A stretch of 64,000 nt of DNA, taken from Nitrospirota bacterium (GTDB taxonomy: Bacteria > Nitrospirota > Thermodesulfovibrionia > Thermodesulfovibrionales > JdFR-88). Under the pieces are notes generated by a model. That model searched no databases, had not been told where the DNA came from, and saw only the letters and a list, made by a program, of their open reading frames with translations. The translations under genes and the position numbers were made by a program. The first letter of the stretch is position 1, and every line of letters starts with the position of its first letter. The stretch lies in NCBI GenBank assembly GCA_021840255.1, contig JAKBYX010000009.1, positions 33,581 to 97,580 of the forward strand, written 5' to 3'. This document shows, one piece after another, positions 16,977 through 25,105 of the stretch.

Positions 16977-17900
16977 CTACGGCGGACACTTGGCGCAGAC
17001 CGAGGCGAAAAGCGAGGTGGAAAGATAGCGGTCTCCCCTGTCCGGCAATATCGCAACTATGGTACCCTCCTCCAGCCTGCCCGCCAGCTGGATGGCGGCG
17101 AATGCGGCCGCCCCGCTGGACATGCCAACGAAAAGTCCCTCCCTGACGGCAAGGTCCCTGGCCGTGCGAAAGGCGTCATCATCATTCACATTCATCTTTT
17201 CATCAAGCGCTACTGGGTTATAAATGCCCGGCACTATGGATTCCTGCATATTCTTTAGTCCCTGGATCTTGTGCCCAAGATAAGGCTCCACCCCTATTAT
17301 CTTTATGTCCTTCCTGAACTCCTTGAGCCTCCGGCCCGTTCCCATGATGGTCCCGGTAGTGCCCATCCCGGCAACAAAGTGGGTAACGGCACCCTGCGTC
17401 TGCTCTATTATCTCCGGGCCGGTCGTCTCGTAATGCGCCAGGATATTTGCCGGGTTATTGAACTGGTCCGGCATGAAATAGGTTTCCGGGGATGAGGCCA
17501 ATATCTTTGCCGCAAGCCTTATGGCCCCGTCAGTTCCCTCATTGGCAGGGCTGAGCACCAGCTCCGCCCCGAGGGCCTCAAGAGTTCTCCTTCTTTCCAG
17601 GCTCACGCAGGCGGGCATCACGAGTTTTACCTTCAGCCCCTTTGCGGCCCCGACCATCGCAAGCCCGATGCCTGTATTGCCGCTTGTGGCCTCGAGTATG
17701 GTCTTGTCCTTCAGCCTGCCTTCCTTCTCCGCCGTCTCGATCATGTAAAGCGCGATCCTGTCTTTAACGGAGCCGCCGGGGTTTGACCCCTCCAGCTTGG
17801 CAAACAGCCGCACCTTACCAATGGGCCCATTGTGCCCGTTGGGGTTCAGATTCTCAATAAGGACAAGAGGTGTCCTGCCTATGCAGTCCAGAACGCTCAT
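16977..17900 (-). CDS. Cysteine synthase family PLP enzyme
   Basis: This 307-residue beta-family PLP enzyme matches CysK/CysM. The Schiff-base Lys is in GSNPGGSVKDR, the substrate loop is EATSGNTGIGLA, and the phosphate loop is VAGMGTTGTIMGTG. It makes cysteine from O-acetylserine (or a phosphorylated serine) and sulfide. ATG 17900 gives the normal family N-terminus (MSVLDCIGRTPLVLIENL); longer readings run through the tandem repeat upstream. It is divergent from mnmA. If the IscS homologue is inactive, cysteine made here would not be the obvious Fe-S sulfur source. Confidence 0.92.
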   Translation of the reverse strand: MSVLDCIGRTPLVLIENLNPNGHNGPIGKVRLFAKLEGSNPGGSVKDRIALYMIETAEKEGRLKDKTILEATSGNTGIGLAMVGAAKGLKVKLVMPACVSLERRRTLEALGAELVLSPANEGTDGAIRLAAKILASSPETYFMPDQFNNPANILAHYETTGPEIIEQTQGAVTHFVAGMGTTGTIMGTGRRLKEFRKDIKIIGVEPYLGHKIQGLKNMQESIVPGIYNPVALDEKMNVNDDDAFRTARDLAVREGLFVGMSSGAAAFAAIQLAGRLEEGTIVAILPDRGDRYLSTSLFASVCAKCPP

Positions 17901-17940
17901 AACAGTAAAACCATGATAACATAAGATGTTAATATAAGAC

Positions 17941-18036
17941 ATGCCCGCTTTCATGAAAGTTGCGCCAACCTTTATGAAGGCCATTGCCTTAATGAAAATA
18001 ATGCCCGCTTCTATGAAAGTAATGCCCGGTTTATGA
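17941..18036 (+). CDS. Possible Met-rich leader peptide upstream of mnmA
   Basis: The tandem repeat is open in one frame for 31 codons, reading MPAFMKVAPTFMKA and then further MKI/MKV units to MPGL. It contains eight Met and about seven residues per repeat. An in-frame TAA lies just upstream of ATG 17941. Its stop overlaps the mnmA start as ATGA (18033-18036), the usual geometry for translational coupling. It resembles no family known to me. It may be a regulatory leader, or simply a by-product of start-region duplication. No clear ribosome site is present. Confidence 0.3.
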   Translation: MPAFMKVAPTFMKAIALMKIMPASMKVMPGL

Positions 18037-18040
18037 AAGT
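17941..18040 (+). repeat. Five imperfect tandem repeats ending at the mnmA start
   Basis: The motif TTTATGAAAGTA (with variants) recurs with its ATG at 17953, 17974, 17992, 18013 and 18033, a spacing of 21, 18, 21 and 20 bases. The last copy supplies the mnmA start codon. The first four spacings keep a single reading frame. Confidence 0.8.
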
Positions 18041-19187
18041 AGTGGTTGGAATGAGCGGCGGAGTGGATTCTTCCGTGGCCGCCATGCTCCTTAAAAAACA
18101 GGGGTTCGATGTCGAAGGCGTAAGCCTCCTCATGTTCGAAACGCGCATTGCCCGCAAGGAAAAAAACCCGCGCTCCTGCTGCTCTCTTGAGAGCGTGAAG
18201 GACGCGGCCCGAACGGCACAGGCCATCGGGATACCCCATCGCGTTGCCGATGCCAGGGACATCTTTATAGAAAAAGTTATCGAGCCGTTCGCCCTCGCCT
18301 ACTCAAAAGGCCACACGCCAAACCCGTGCATCCTGTGCAACAGGCACGTCAAATTCCCTGTCCTTCTGGATGCCGCCATAAAAGGAGGCGCGGACCTGAT
18401 AGCAACCGGCCATTATGCCAGGCTAAAGGCAACGCCGGAAGGCCCTGTGCTTTCACGCGCGGCCGATCCGAAGAAAGACCAGTCCTACGTTCTTTACGCC
18501 CAGGACAAAGAGGCACTGAAAAGGCTTGCGCTCCCCCTGGGAGGACTGAAAAAAGAAGACGTCCGGCGCATCGCAAGGGAGGCAGGCCTTCCGGTCTTTG
18601 ACAGGCCCGAAAGCCAGGAGATATGCTTTATCGAAGGCAGGGATTATCCGGCCATGGTGAGGGAGCTTTGCCCGGCCGCGCTGGCCGGGGGCCCGATACT
18701 GGATGAGACGGGGAAGCGGATAGGCACCCATGACGGCATCTGCCGCTACACCATAGGGCAGAGAAAAGGGCTTGGCGGGCACAGGGACTCGCACGACCCA
18801 AAGCCGCTCTACGTTTACAGGATAGACGCAGCGGAAAACGCCGTTTACGCGGGAGACAGGCAAAAGGCCTTTGCCCGCGAAATAACGGTTGGAGAGCTTA
18901 GCTGGCTCATGGACGGATGGGACGGCATATTGAAAAAGGGGAACCGGGGGGAAAAGGGGTTCCGGTTTTTTGGAGCGGGGGTGAAGGTCCGCTCAATGAT
19001 GCGGCCCGCCCCCGCGTCGGTTCATGTTTCCGTTTTTTCAGGCACGGCGCGCGTTGTGTTTGATTCTCCCCAATGGGCTGCCGCTCCGGGACAAAGCGCG
19101 GTCTTTTATGACGGGGACGCAGTAATAGGGGGCGGCATAATTCTGGAGAAAAAAGAAGAAGAAGGGGGAAAAACCGCCGGTGCCTGA
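18033..19187 (+). CDS. mnmA: tRNA-uridine 2-sulfurtransferase MnmA
   Basis: This 384-residue protein matches MnmA, which thiolates U34 of tRNA Lys, Glu and Gln. It has the PP-loop GMSGGVDSSVAA at the N-terminus. The two catalytic cysteines are present, in PNPCILCNRHVKF and SQEICFIEGRDYP. A tRNA-binding HTGQ-like segment (YTIGQRKGLGG) and a C-terminal beta barrel follow. In Escherichia coli the sulfur comes from IscS via the Tus relay; here the IscS homologue looks inactive and a TusA-like protein is encoded in the isc operon. The gene is preceded by a tandem repeat and overlaps the next gene by 8 bp. Confidence 0.95.
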   Translation: MKVVVGMSGGVDSSVAAMLLKKQGFDVEGVSLLMFETRIARKEKNPRSCCSLESVKDAARTAQAIGIPHRVADARDIFIEKVIEPFALAYSKGHTPNPCILCNRHVKFPVLLDAAIKGGADLIATGHYARLKATPEGPVLSRAADPKKDQSYVLYAQDKEALKRLALPLGGLKKEDVRRIAREAGLPVFDRPESQEICFIEGRDYPAMVRELCPAALAGGPILDETGKRIGTHDGICRYTIGQRKGLGGHRDSHDPKPLYVYRIDAAENAVYAGDRQKAFAREITVGELSWLMDGWDGILKKGNRGEKGFRFFGAGVKVRSMMRPAPASVHVSVFSGTARVVFDSPQWAAAPGQSAVFYDGDAVIGGGIILEKKEEEGGKTAGA

Positions 19188-20106
19188 AGGAAAAGTCGTT
19201 TCGATAAACATAAGCCCTAAAAAAGGCACAAGAAAGGCCCCTGTCGCGGAGGCCCTTCTCATGGAAAATTTCGGCATCGAGGGAGACGCCCATGCGTCCT
19301 CCTCGTGGCACCGCCAGGTAAGCATGCTTGCAGTGGAAAGCATAGGCAAGGCCCGGTGCTCACCGGGTGGGAAAACGTCCCTCGGCCCCGGAGATTTTGC
19401 GGAGAACATAACCACGGAGGGCCTGGCCCTGGCGGAACTGCCGGTAGGCACACAGCTCCTGATCGGCCAGTCCGTTGTGGAGGTGACGCAGATAGGGAAA
19501 AGGTGCCATGAAAAATGCGAGATATACAGGCAGACCGGAGACTGCATCATGCCCAGGGAAGGAATATTCGTAAAAGTCCTTTCCGGCGGCAGGATAAAGA
19601 CCGGGGACCCTGTGGCCGTCCTCTGTATCACTGCGGCCGTCATAACCCTGAGCGATAAAGGCTCAAAAGGTGAGCGCACGGATGAAAGCGGACCACTTAT
19701 CGCCAAACTCCTGTCCGCTGCGGGCGCAGGTGTTGTCCATTACGAGCTGATCCCGGATGAGGCAGAGATGCTCAGGGAGAGACTCATCCGGTATTCTTCC
19801 CTGGTGGACCTCATAATCACGACAGGCGGCACCGGGCTCTCGGACAGGGACATAACCCCGGAGACCACGGCGTCGGTCATTGAAAGACAGTTGCCAGGAT
19901 TGGCCGAGGCGATGAGGGCCCACGGCATGAAAAAGACCAGGAGGGCCATGCTTTCCAGGGGGATTGCGGGCACCAGGGGTGCTTGCCTTATAATAAACCT
20001 GCCGGGGAGCCCCAAAGCGGTGCGGGAAGGACTTGAGGCGGTCATTGACGTCATTCCCCACGCAATAAGCAAAATAAAGGGCCCGGAGGAGGACTGCGCG
20101 ATATGA
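19180..20106 (+). CDS. MOSC domain-MogA/MoaB fusion protein
   Basis: This 308-residue protein has an N-terminal MOSC domain (about 1-145, including GDFAENITTEG and a KRCHEKCEIY segment with the conserved Cys). It is joined to a C-terminal molybdopterin-binding MoCF domain (about 150-305, with TTGGTGLSDRDITPETT and LPGSPKAV). MOSC domains handle sulfur or Moco ligands, and MogA/MoaB adenylates molybdopterin before molybdenum insertion. The fusion should act late in molybdenum cofactor synthesis. The GTG start at 19180 lies inside mnmA, and the gene overlaps ccdA by ATGA, so three genes are coupled. Confidence 0.9.
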   Translation: MPEGKVVSINISPKKGTRKAPVAEALLMENFGIEGDAHASSSWHRQVSMLAVESIGKARCSPGGKTSLGPGDFAENITTEGLALAELPVGTQLLIGQSVVEVTQIGKRCHEKCEIYRQTGDCIMPREGIFVKVLSGGRIKTGDPVAVLCITAAVITLSDKGSKGERTDESGPLIAKLLSAAGAGVVHYELIPDEAEMLRERLIRYSSLVDLIITTGGTGLSDRDITPETTASVIERQLPGLAEAMRAHGMKKTRRAMLSRGIAGTRGACLIINLPGSPKAVREGLEAVIDVIPHAISKIKGPEEDCAI

Positions 20107-20846
20107 GCGATGTATCATTCCCTCTGGCTTTTGCGGCTGGCCTGCTGTCTTTTCTTTCCCCCTGTGTGCTGCCCCTCGTACCATCGTATGTTTCTTTCAT
20201 AACGGGTCTTTCATTCGAAAATCTGACTGCGGCCGGGGCCGAGCAGAGGGCCCGGATAAAGCGCGTTACCATCGCCAATTCGGCCTCGTTCATATGCGGC
20301 TTTTCCTCCGTGTTCATAGGCCTTGGCGCGTCTTCCTCCGCCATGGGGCAGTGGCTGTTCCACTACCAGGACAAGATACGCATAACAGGCGGAGTGATCA
20401 CGATCATCTTCGGCCTCTTCATCTCCGGCATCGTCAGGCTCGACTTCCTTATGAAAGAGAGGAAGTTCCATCTGAGCGGCCGCCCGGCCGGCTATATCGG
20501 GGCCTTCCTTATCGGGATGACCTTCGCCGCTGGATGGACCCCCTGCATAGGGCCGATACTGGGCGGAATCCTTTTGGTGGCCGCCACCAAGGGCTCCACC
20601 TTCTACGGTCTGAAACTCCTTGCCGTCTATTCCCTGGGGCTCGCCTTCCCGTTTTTCGCCTCCGCCCTCGCGATGAACACATTCCTGAGCTACTCAAAAA
20701 AGCTCATGAAATACATGCGCGTAATCATGTTTGTCAGCGGCATGATAATGGTCCTCTTCGGCGTCCTGCTCCTTGAAAACAAGATAAGAGGGCTGGCAGG
20801 GTTTTTTGGCGGCCTTGGAGTGGATGCGGGTAAATTCCTCAAGTAA
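20103..20846 (+). CDS. ccdA: CcdA/DsbD-like thiol-disulfide transmembrane transporter
   Basis: This 247-residue protein has six predicted membrane helices and the CcdA signature. The two redox cysteines are in FLSPCVLPLVPSYVSFITG and GWTPCIGPILGG. CcdA moves reducing power across the inner membrane to keep apocytochrome CXXCH thiols reduced for haem attachment. That suits its place just upstream of the multihaem cytochrome operons. It is coupled to the MOSC-Mog gene by ATGA and separated from the next operon by about 200 bp with its own promoter. Confidence 0.92.
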   Translation: MSDVSFPLAFAAGLLSFLSPCVLPLVPSYVSFITGLSFENLTAAGAEQRARIKRVTIANSASFICGFSSVFIGLGASSSAMGQWLFHYQDKIRITGGVITIIFGLFISGIVRLDFLMKERKFHLSGRPAGYIGAFLIGMTFAAGWTPCIGPILGGILLVAATKGSTFYGLKLLAVYSLGLAFPFFASALAMNTFLSYSKKLMKYMRVIMFVSGMIMVLFGVLLLENKIRGLAGFFGGLGVDAGKFLK

Positions 20847-20993
20847 AAAAATCTGACCTTTCACCTGAAAACCAGGGATACTTCTCTTTCGTCAACAGAG
20901 ATTATTATTGCGGTCCCTGGCAGCTCCACAGAGGCGGATTTTCCAAAAAAACAATGCAGATAAAGAGGTTATAGCGGCATCTTAAATTTAAAC

Positions 20994-21023
20994 TTGACAC
21001 CTTTTTAAAGCATATTTTAAGAT
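20994..21023 (+). promoter_or_regulatory. Promoter of the tetrahaem cytochrome/NrfD operon
   Basis: TTGACA (20994-20999) is followed after 18 bp by TAAGAT (21018-21023). The tetrahaem gene starts at 21053 behind an AGAGGGAAG ribosome site, so this transcript has a normal leader. Confidence 0.55.
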
Positions 21024-21052
21024 ACACGAGTTTTTTTGAAAGAGGGAAGAAA

Positions 21053-21568
21053 ATGGGAAAAAAATTAATCGCCGCAGTCTTGTTCTTGCTTTTGCCGTTG
21101 TCGTTTGCCTATGCCGCCGGGCAGGATTATCCCCTGCCTAATCCCAAGGACATCATGGCGCGTCCTGCGTTCCCTAAAGCCGACCAGGGATTATGGCCGT
21201 GCTCTCAGTGCCACTCGGGAATGCCTGTCAATTACAAGATAAGAAAGCTTACCATGATGCACCAGGATGTCGTGCTGAAACACATGCCTGGCGGATGGTG
21301 TTTTGACTGCCACAATCCCACCAACAGGGATACATTAAAGCTGTTCACCGGGCAGACAGTCAGTTTTGATCAGTCTTATCTTGTTTGCGCCCAGTGCCAC
21401 GGCTTTATATTCAAGGAATGGAAGGCGGGGTTGCACGGCAAGAGGATAGGCATGTGGAATGGAAAGAAAACATATTACCAGTGCATAAACTGCCATTGGC
21501 CGCATGATCCGAAGTTCAAATCAATCAAACCCTTCCCGGCTCCGATAAGGCCGGCGGATATAAAATAG
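21053..21568 (+). CDS. Periplasmic tetrahaem c-type cytochrome
   Basis: This 171-residue protein has a Sec signal peptide ending near AYAAG and four CXXCH sites: PCSQCHSG, WCFDCHNP, VCAQCHGF and QCINCHWP. It is the first gene of a three-gene unit with a four-cluster ferredoxin and an NrfD membrane protein. That set resembles ActAB-C, Qrc and Nrf-type complexes that exchange electrons between the quinone pool and periplasmic carriers. No molybdopterin catalytic subunit is encoded beside it. The start has a good ribosome site (AGAGGGAAGAAA). Confidence 0.92.
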   Translation: MGKKLIAAVLFLLLPLSFAYAAGQDYPLPNPKDIMARPAFPKADQGLWPCSQCHSGMPVNYKIRKLTMMHQDVVLKHMPGGWCFDCHNPTNRDTLKLFTGQTVSFDQSYLVCAQCHGFIFKEWKAGLHGKRIGMWNGKKTYYQCINCHWPHDPKFKSIKPFPAPIRPADIK

Positions 21569-21588
21569 CAGGGGGATTTGCAGGCATT

Positions 21589-22548
21589 ATGAAAGACAAA
21601 GACGAAAAAAAGATCGAAAAAAGGGAACTGAAGATAAACCGCAGGACCCTGTTGAAGGGCGCTTTGGCAGGTGCGGCTACTACCATGCTCCCACTGAACA
21701 GGGCGGATGCCTCTTTCAAGGATTTCTGGGAGTCATTTTTCCAGAAGCACTTCAGGGAGATGACCGTCGCGGAAAAGCAGCAAGTGGTTCAGCGCTTGGA
21801 GCAGGAATATGAACGCAAATATAAAAAGGCCATCCAGATCGGCATAGAGCCAGCCATGCCCGGGGTCCTGTTCGGCTACGGGCTTGACCTTTCGCGCTGC
21901 ATCGGCTGCAGGACCTGCGTATATGCGTGCGTACACGAGAACAACCAGTCCAGGGACCCGCAAATACAGTGGATACAGGTGCTCCGGTTCAAGCACGGTG
22001 ACTTGATGAATTGGGAGAAAGCTGAGAAATACTATGACCCGAAGCAGGTTCCCGAACCCGGTTACTTTTACATGCCGGTCCAATGCCAGCAATGCGAGAA
22101 TCCGGCCTGCACAAGGGCATGCCCTACCCAGGCAACCTGGAAGGAACCGGACGGAATTGTTGTGGTGGACTACAACTGGTGCATAGGATGCAGGTATTGC
22201 ATGGCCGCCTGCCCTTACGGGGCCAGGCATTTCAACTGGGGGGAGCCCGGCATAAAGCCCGCGGACATAAATCCTGTTACCCATTATCTTGGGAACCGTC
22301 CCCGGTACAGAGGGGTTGTGGAAAAGTGCACCTTTTGCATTCAGAGGACGAGAAAAGGCAGGTATACCGCCTGCGTCGAAGCCTGCCCGGTGGGCGCCCG
22401 GAAGTTTGGAAATCTCCTGGACCCCAAAAGCGAGGTCAGGTATGCCATGGAGCATAAAAGGACTTTCAGGCTCAAGGATGATCTGGGTACACACCCGAAA
22501 TTTTTCTACTTCTTTGATTTCGAGGCGGGAGAGAGGTTTTCAGGATGA
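21589..22548 (+). CDS. Four-cluster [4Fe-4S] ferredoxin subunit (HybA/ActB-like), Tat substrate
   Basis: This 319-residue protein has a twin-arginine signal (NRRTLLKGALAGAATTMLP). Four cysteine groups can carry four [4Fe-4S] clusters: CIGCRTCVYAC, CQQCENPACTRAC, CIGCRYCMAAC and CTFCIQRT...CVEAC. This is the electron-wire subunit of NrfD-type complexes, here exported folded to the periplasm. A 55-residue helical region sits between the signal and the first cluster. It overlaps the nrfD-like gene by ATGA. Confidence 0.93.
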   Translation: MKDKDEKKIEKRELKINRRTLLKGALAGAATTMLPLNRADASFKDFWESFFQKHFREMTVAEKQQVVQRLEQEYERKYKKAIQIGIEPAMPGVLFGYGLDLSRCIGCRTCVYACVHENNQSRDPQIQWIQVLRFKHGDLMNWEKAEKYYDPKQVPEPGYFYMPVQCQQCENPACTRACPTQATWKEPDGIVVVDYNWCIGCRYCMAACPYGARHFNWGEPGIKPADINPVTHYLGNRPRYRGVVEKCTFCIQRTRKGRYTACVEACPVGARKFGNLLDPKSEVRYAMEHKRTFRLKDDLGTHPKFFYFFDFEAGERFSG

Positions 22549-23831
22549 TACAGACAATAAAGAATTTTATCATCGCATGGGGATCGATATTCAAAGGCAG
22601 CGCCAAGTATTACCTGTGGCTTGCGTTCCTCGCAGGCCTTATGGCTGTCGGAGTGCACGCATACATCGGCCAGGCGGAACATGGCCTTATAATGACCGCC
22701 ATGAGAGACCAGGTGTCATGGGGCTTTTACATCTCCAACTTCACCTTCCTGGTCGGGGTGGCCGCGGCGGCCGTTCTGCTGGTGGTCCCGTCTTATGTGC
22801 ACCACGACAAGCCAATTAAAGAAATAGTAATCTTTGCCGAGATGATGGCGATCACCGCTCTCCTGATGTGCATAATGTTTATCATGACGGACCTGGGCCA
22901 GCCTCTCAGGGTGTGGCATATCCTTCCGCCTCCGATAGGCTTGATGCACTGGCCTTCGTCCCTCCTTGCCTGGGACGTTCTGGCCCTGAACAGTTATCTT
23001 TTCCTCAATATCATTGTCGTCTTTTACGTGCTGTACAAGCTTTCCCGAGGAGAACACTACAAAATGAAGTCCTTCGTCGGCTTCCTGATCTACCTGTCGA
23101 TACCCGTCGCGGTCAGCATACATACCGTAACCGCGTTTCTGTACAACGCCGGGTTTTCCAGGCCCTTCTGGGGAGACGCCATTCTTGCGCCAAAGTTCAT
23201 AGCGGGAGCGCTTAGCTCCGGGCCAGCCCTGATGCTCTTGGTGTTCCAGGTTCTAAGGAAGGTCACCGATGTGAAGATAGAGGACAAGACGCTCTTCAGG
23301 ATTGCCACCTTCATCACGTATGCACTGGCTATAGACCTGTTCTTTATTGGCTCGGAGGTGTTTGTGTCATTCTATCCCGGGACCGCTGAGTCGGCGTCGA
23401 TACATTACCTGTTTTTCGGGCTCCATGGGCAAACGAACCTGGTGCCGTATATATGGACCTCAGTTATAGCCACTGTCGTCGCGTTCGTGCTGATCCTCAA
23501 TAAGGGGACGCGCGAGAAATTCGTAACGCTCAATACCGCCTGCGTGCTTATGATAGTGGGAATATATCTTGAGAAGGGGATGGGCCTTGTAATCCCCGGC
23601 TTTACCCCCGATGTGCTTGGCGAGATATACCAATACACGCCTACGGCAACCGAACTTATGGTTTCTCTTGGTGTATGGGCCTTCGGGGCAATGGTCTACA
23701 CCCTTTTGGTCAAGTTCGCCCTCCCTGTATATACGGGCAAACTGAGATTCGCATCCTCGGGGAAAGAGGACATTCACGAGGTAAAGGTTGTAAGGCCCCA
23801 CGTGGAGGAAGTACCCGAAGAACAAGCCTGA
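22545..23831 (+). CDS. NrfD/PsrC-family quinone-interacting membrane subunit
   Basis: This 428-residue protein with about ten membrane helices matches the NrfD/ActC/PsrC family (QVSWGFYISNFTFLVGVAAA, MHWPSSLLAWDVLALNSYL, VSIHTVTAFLYNAGFSRPFW). It should hold the quinone site of the complex formed with the upstream ferredoxin and tetrahaem cytochrome. The longer (about 10-helix) form is closer to ActC/Qrc-type subunits than to 8-helix PsrC; that is judged by length only. The transcript ends at a strong hairpin 6 bp after the stop. Confidence 0.93.
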   Translation: MIQTIKNFIIAWGSIFKGSAKYYLWLAFLAGLMAVGVHAYIGQAEHGLIMTAMRDQVSWGFYISNFTFLVGVAAAAVLLVVPSYVHHDKPIKEIVIFAEMMAITALLMCIMFIMTDLGQPLRVWHILPPPIGLMHWPSSLLAWDVLALNSYLFLNIIVVFYVLYKLSRGEHYKMKSFVGFLIYLSIPVAVSIHTVTAFLYNAGFSRPFWGDAILAPKFIAGALSSGPALMLLVFQVLRKVTDVKIEDKTLFRIATFITYALAIDLFFIGSEVFVSFYPGTAESASIHYLFFGLHGQTNLVPYIWTSVIATVVAFVLILNKGTREKFVTLNTACVLMIVGIYLEKGMGLVIPGFTPDVLGEIYQYTPTATELMVSLGVWAFGAMVYTLLVKFALPVYTGKLRFASSGKEDIHEVKVVRPHVEEVPEEQA

Positions 23832-23836
23832 TATTA

Positions 23837-23880
23837 CAGCAGGCCGGAGCGGGCAACTGCCCGGCGCCGGCCTGCTGTTT
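23837..23880 (+). terminator. Rho-independent terminator after the NrfD operon
   Basis: An 11-bp stem, CAGCAGGCCGG / CCGGCCTGCTG (23837-23847 and 23867-23877), encloses an inner CGGGCA / TGCCCG stem. It is followed by TTT. It separates the NrfD operon from the Rieske/cytochrome b operon. Confidence 0.85.
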
Positions 23881-23927
23881 CACATCACAGCAGCCTGACA
23901 GTCGAGAACCTCCGAAATGCAGAAATA

Positions 23928-23956
23928 TTGACAAACAACGCATTGCCTGCTAATTA
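23928..23956 (+). promoter_or_regulatory. Promoter of the Rieske/cytochrome b operon
   Basis: TTGACA (23928-23933) lies 17 bp before TAATTA (23951-23956). The first gene starts at 24045 after an AGAGGAT site, giving a leader of about 80 bases. Confidence 0.5.
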
Positions 23957-24044
23957 TTTAACATCCATTTTCAATTCAGGTTCTGGAAATTGTTGATTAC
24001 GGGATTTTTATGATCTCCATCAAATAACGTCTGGGGCAGAGGAT

Positions 24045-24764
24045 ATGATCGAAAAAAAATCTGGTCTTGCGGTCTTCATCTGTGCAATGGCTTTGGTCTT
24101 TGCAGTAAGCGCCTTAGGGCAAAAAAACGCTTCACAGCACAAAAGCGGCGCAGCAAAGAACATCTCCTGTGTCACCTGCCACAAGACCCTTGGCGGCGAG
24201 CTGGCAAAGCCCGTTGCCGAGTGGACGGGTTCCGTGCATCAGCAAAACGGCATAACCTGCAACATGTGCCACGGCGGAGACCCGGCCGCAACGTCAATGG
24301 ACAAGGCGATGTCCAAGGACCACGGGTTCATCGGGGCTCCGCATGGGCAGGCCCAGTTCGACGCGTGCGGCAAATGCCATGCCACCGAGGTTGCCGAGTA
24401 CGCAAAAAGCATCATGGGCAAGGCTTACCTGGAAGGTAAGGGCGGACCGTCATGCGCCAAGTGCCATGGGGCGCACCACAATGCGATACCTGAAGTGCCA
24501 CAGCTCTGCAAGAGCTGCCACAAGGACACCACCGGGTTCGATCAGATCGATCCGATGAACGTTACCGAGGCCACCGTGCAGATGCTTTCAAAAATGAAGA
24601 TAAAACTTGGCGAGCAGAAGGTGGCCGGGACAAGGCCCTCAGTGGTCCCCAAGATCAAGGAGGACCTGGACCCCTATGTAATAGGGCTTATAGCCTTCGG
24701 CGGGTCCATTTTCGTCTTCATACTGGGTTATATCATATATCTGATACTGGAAAAGAGGGACTGA
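24045..24764 (+). CDS. Membrane-anchored pentahaem c-type cytochrome
   Basis: This 239-residue protein has an N-terminal signal or anchor, five CXXCH sites (SCVTCHKT, TCNMCHGG, ACGKCHAT, SCAKCHGA, LCKSCHKD) and a C-terminal membrane helix (about 210-235). It heads the operon for the b6f-like complex. No cytochrome c1 or f gene is present, so this protein is the likely electron acceptor from the Rieske centre. That role is inferred from gene order. Confidence 0.92.
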   Translation: MIEKKSGLAVFICAMALVFAVSALGQKNASQHKSGAAKNISCVTCHKTLGGELAKPVAEWTGSVHQQNGITCNMCHGGDPAATSMDKAMSKDHGFIGAPHGQAQFDACGKCHATEVAEYAKSIMGKAYLEGKGGPSCAKCHGAHHNAIPEVPQLCKSCHKDTTGFDQIDPMNVTEATVQMLSKMKIKLGEQKVAGTRPSVVPKIKEDLDPYVIGLIAFGGSIFVFILGYIIYLILEKRD

Positions 24765-24841
24765 AATGGGCAGCGAGCGGCAAGCGAGCGAACAATGTTT
24801 AATGAGTAAATTCATTACATTCGATGCCTGGAGGGCATAAG

Positions 24842-25105
24842 ATGAGCTTTGAGATCATTCACCAAAAGAAACCCTCGTATTCGGGGGGCCTGGCCGTACT
24901 GATTGTGCTGCTGTCATTGTTGATGCTGGGGCTTGGAGTGGTTTTCGCGTATCTGCTTATATCGGACAAAGGCAGCAACTACGTTCTGGGTACGTTAACT
25001 GCTTTCATATGCCTGCTTGCAGGTATCAACATCGTCTTGTTTGCCAAGGCATTCCTGCCATTCAGGGAGGTGTCGGAGGACCGCGAGGAGGAGTTGCTAT
25101 GGTAG
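24842..25105 (+). CDS. Small two-helix membrane protein of the b6f-like operon
   Basis: This 87-residue protein has two hydrophobic helices (about 16-42 and 50-70) and no cofactor motif. I do not recognise a named family. ATG 24842 is chosen because a GGAGG site lies 7 bases upstream; an ATG at 24824 precedes that site. Its stop overlaps the Rieske start, so its product is probably made with, and may be a small subunit of, the quinol:cytochrome c reductase. Confidence 0.85.
   Translation: MSFEIIHQKKPSYSGGLAVLIVLLSLLMLGLGVVFAYLLISDKGSNYVLGTLTAFICLLAGINIVLFAKAFLPFREVSEDREEELLW

Noticed and set aside
17901..18239. N-terminal extension of cysteine synthase through the repeat region
   Set aside because: The extra 113 residues come from the mnmA-side repeat and antisense mnmA sequence; the family starts at 17900.
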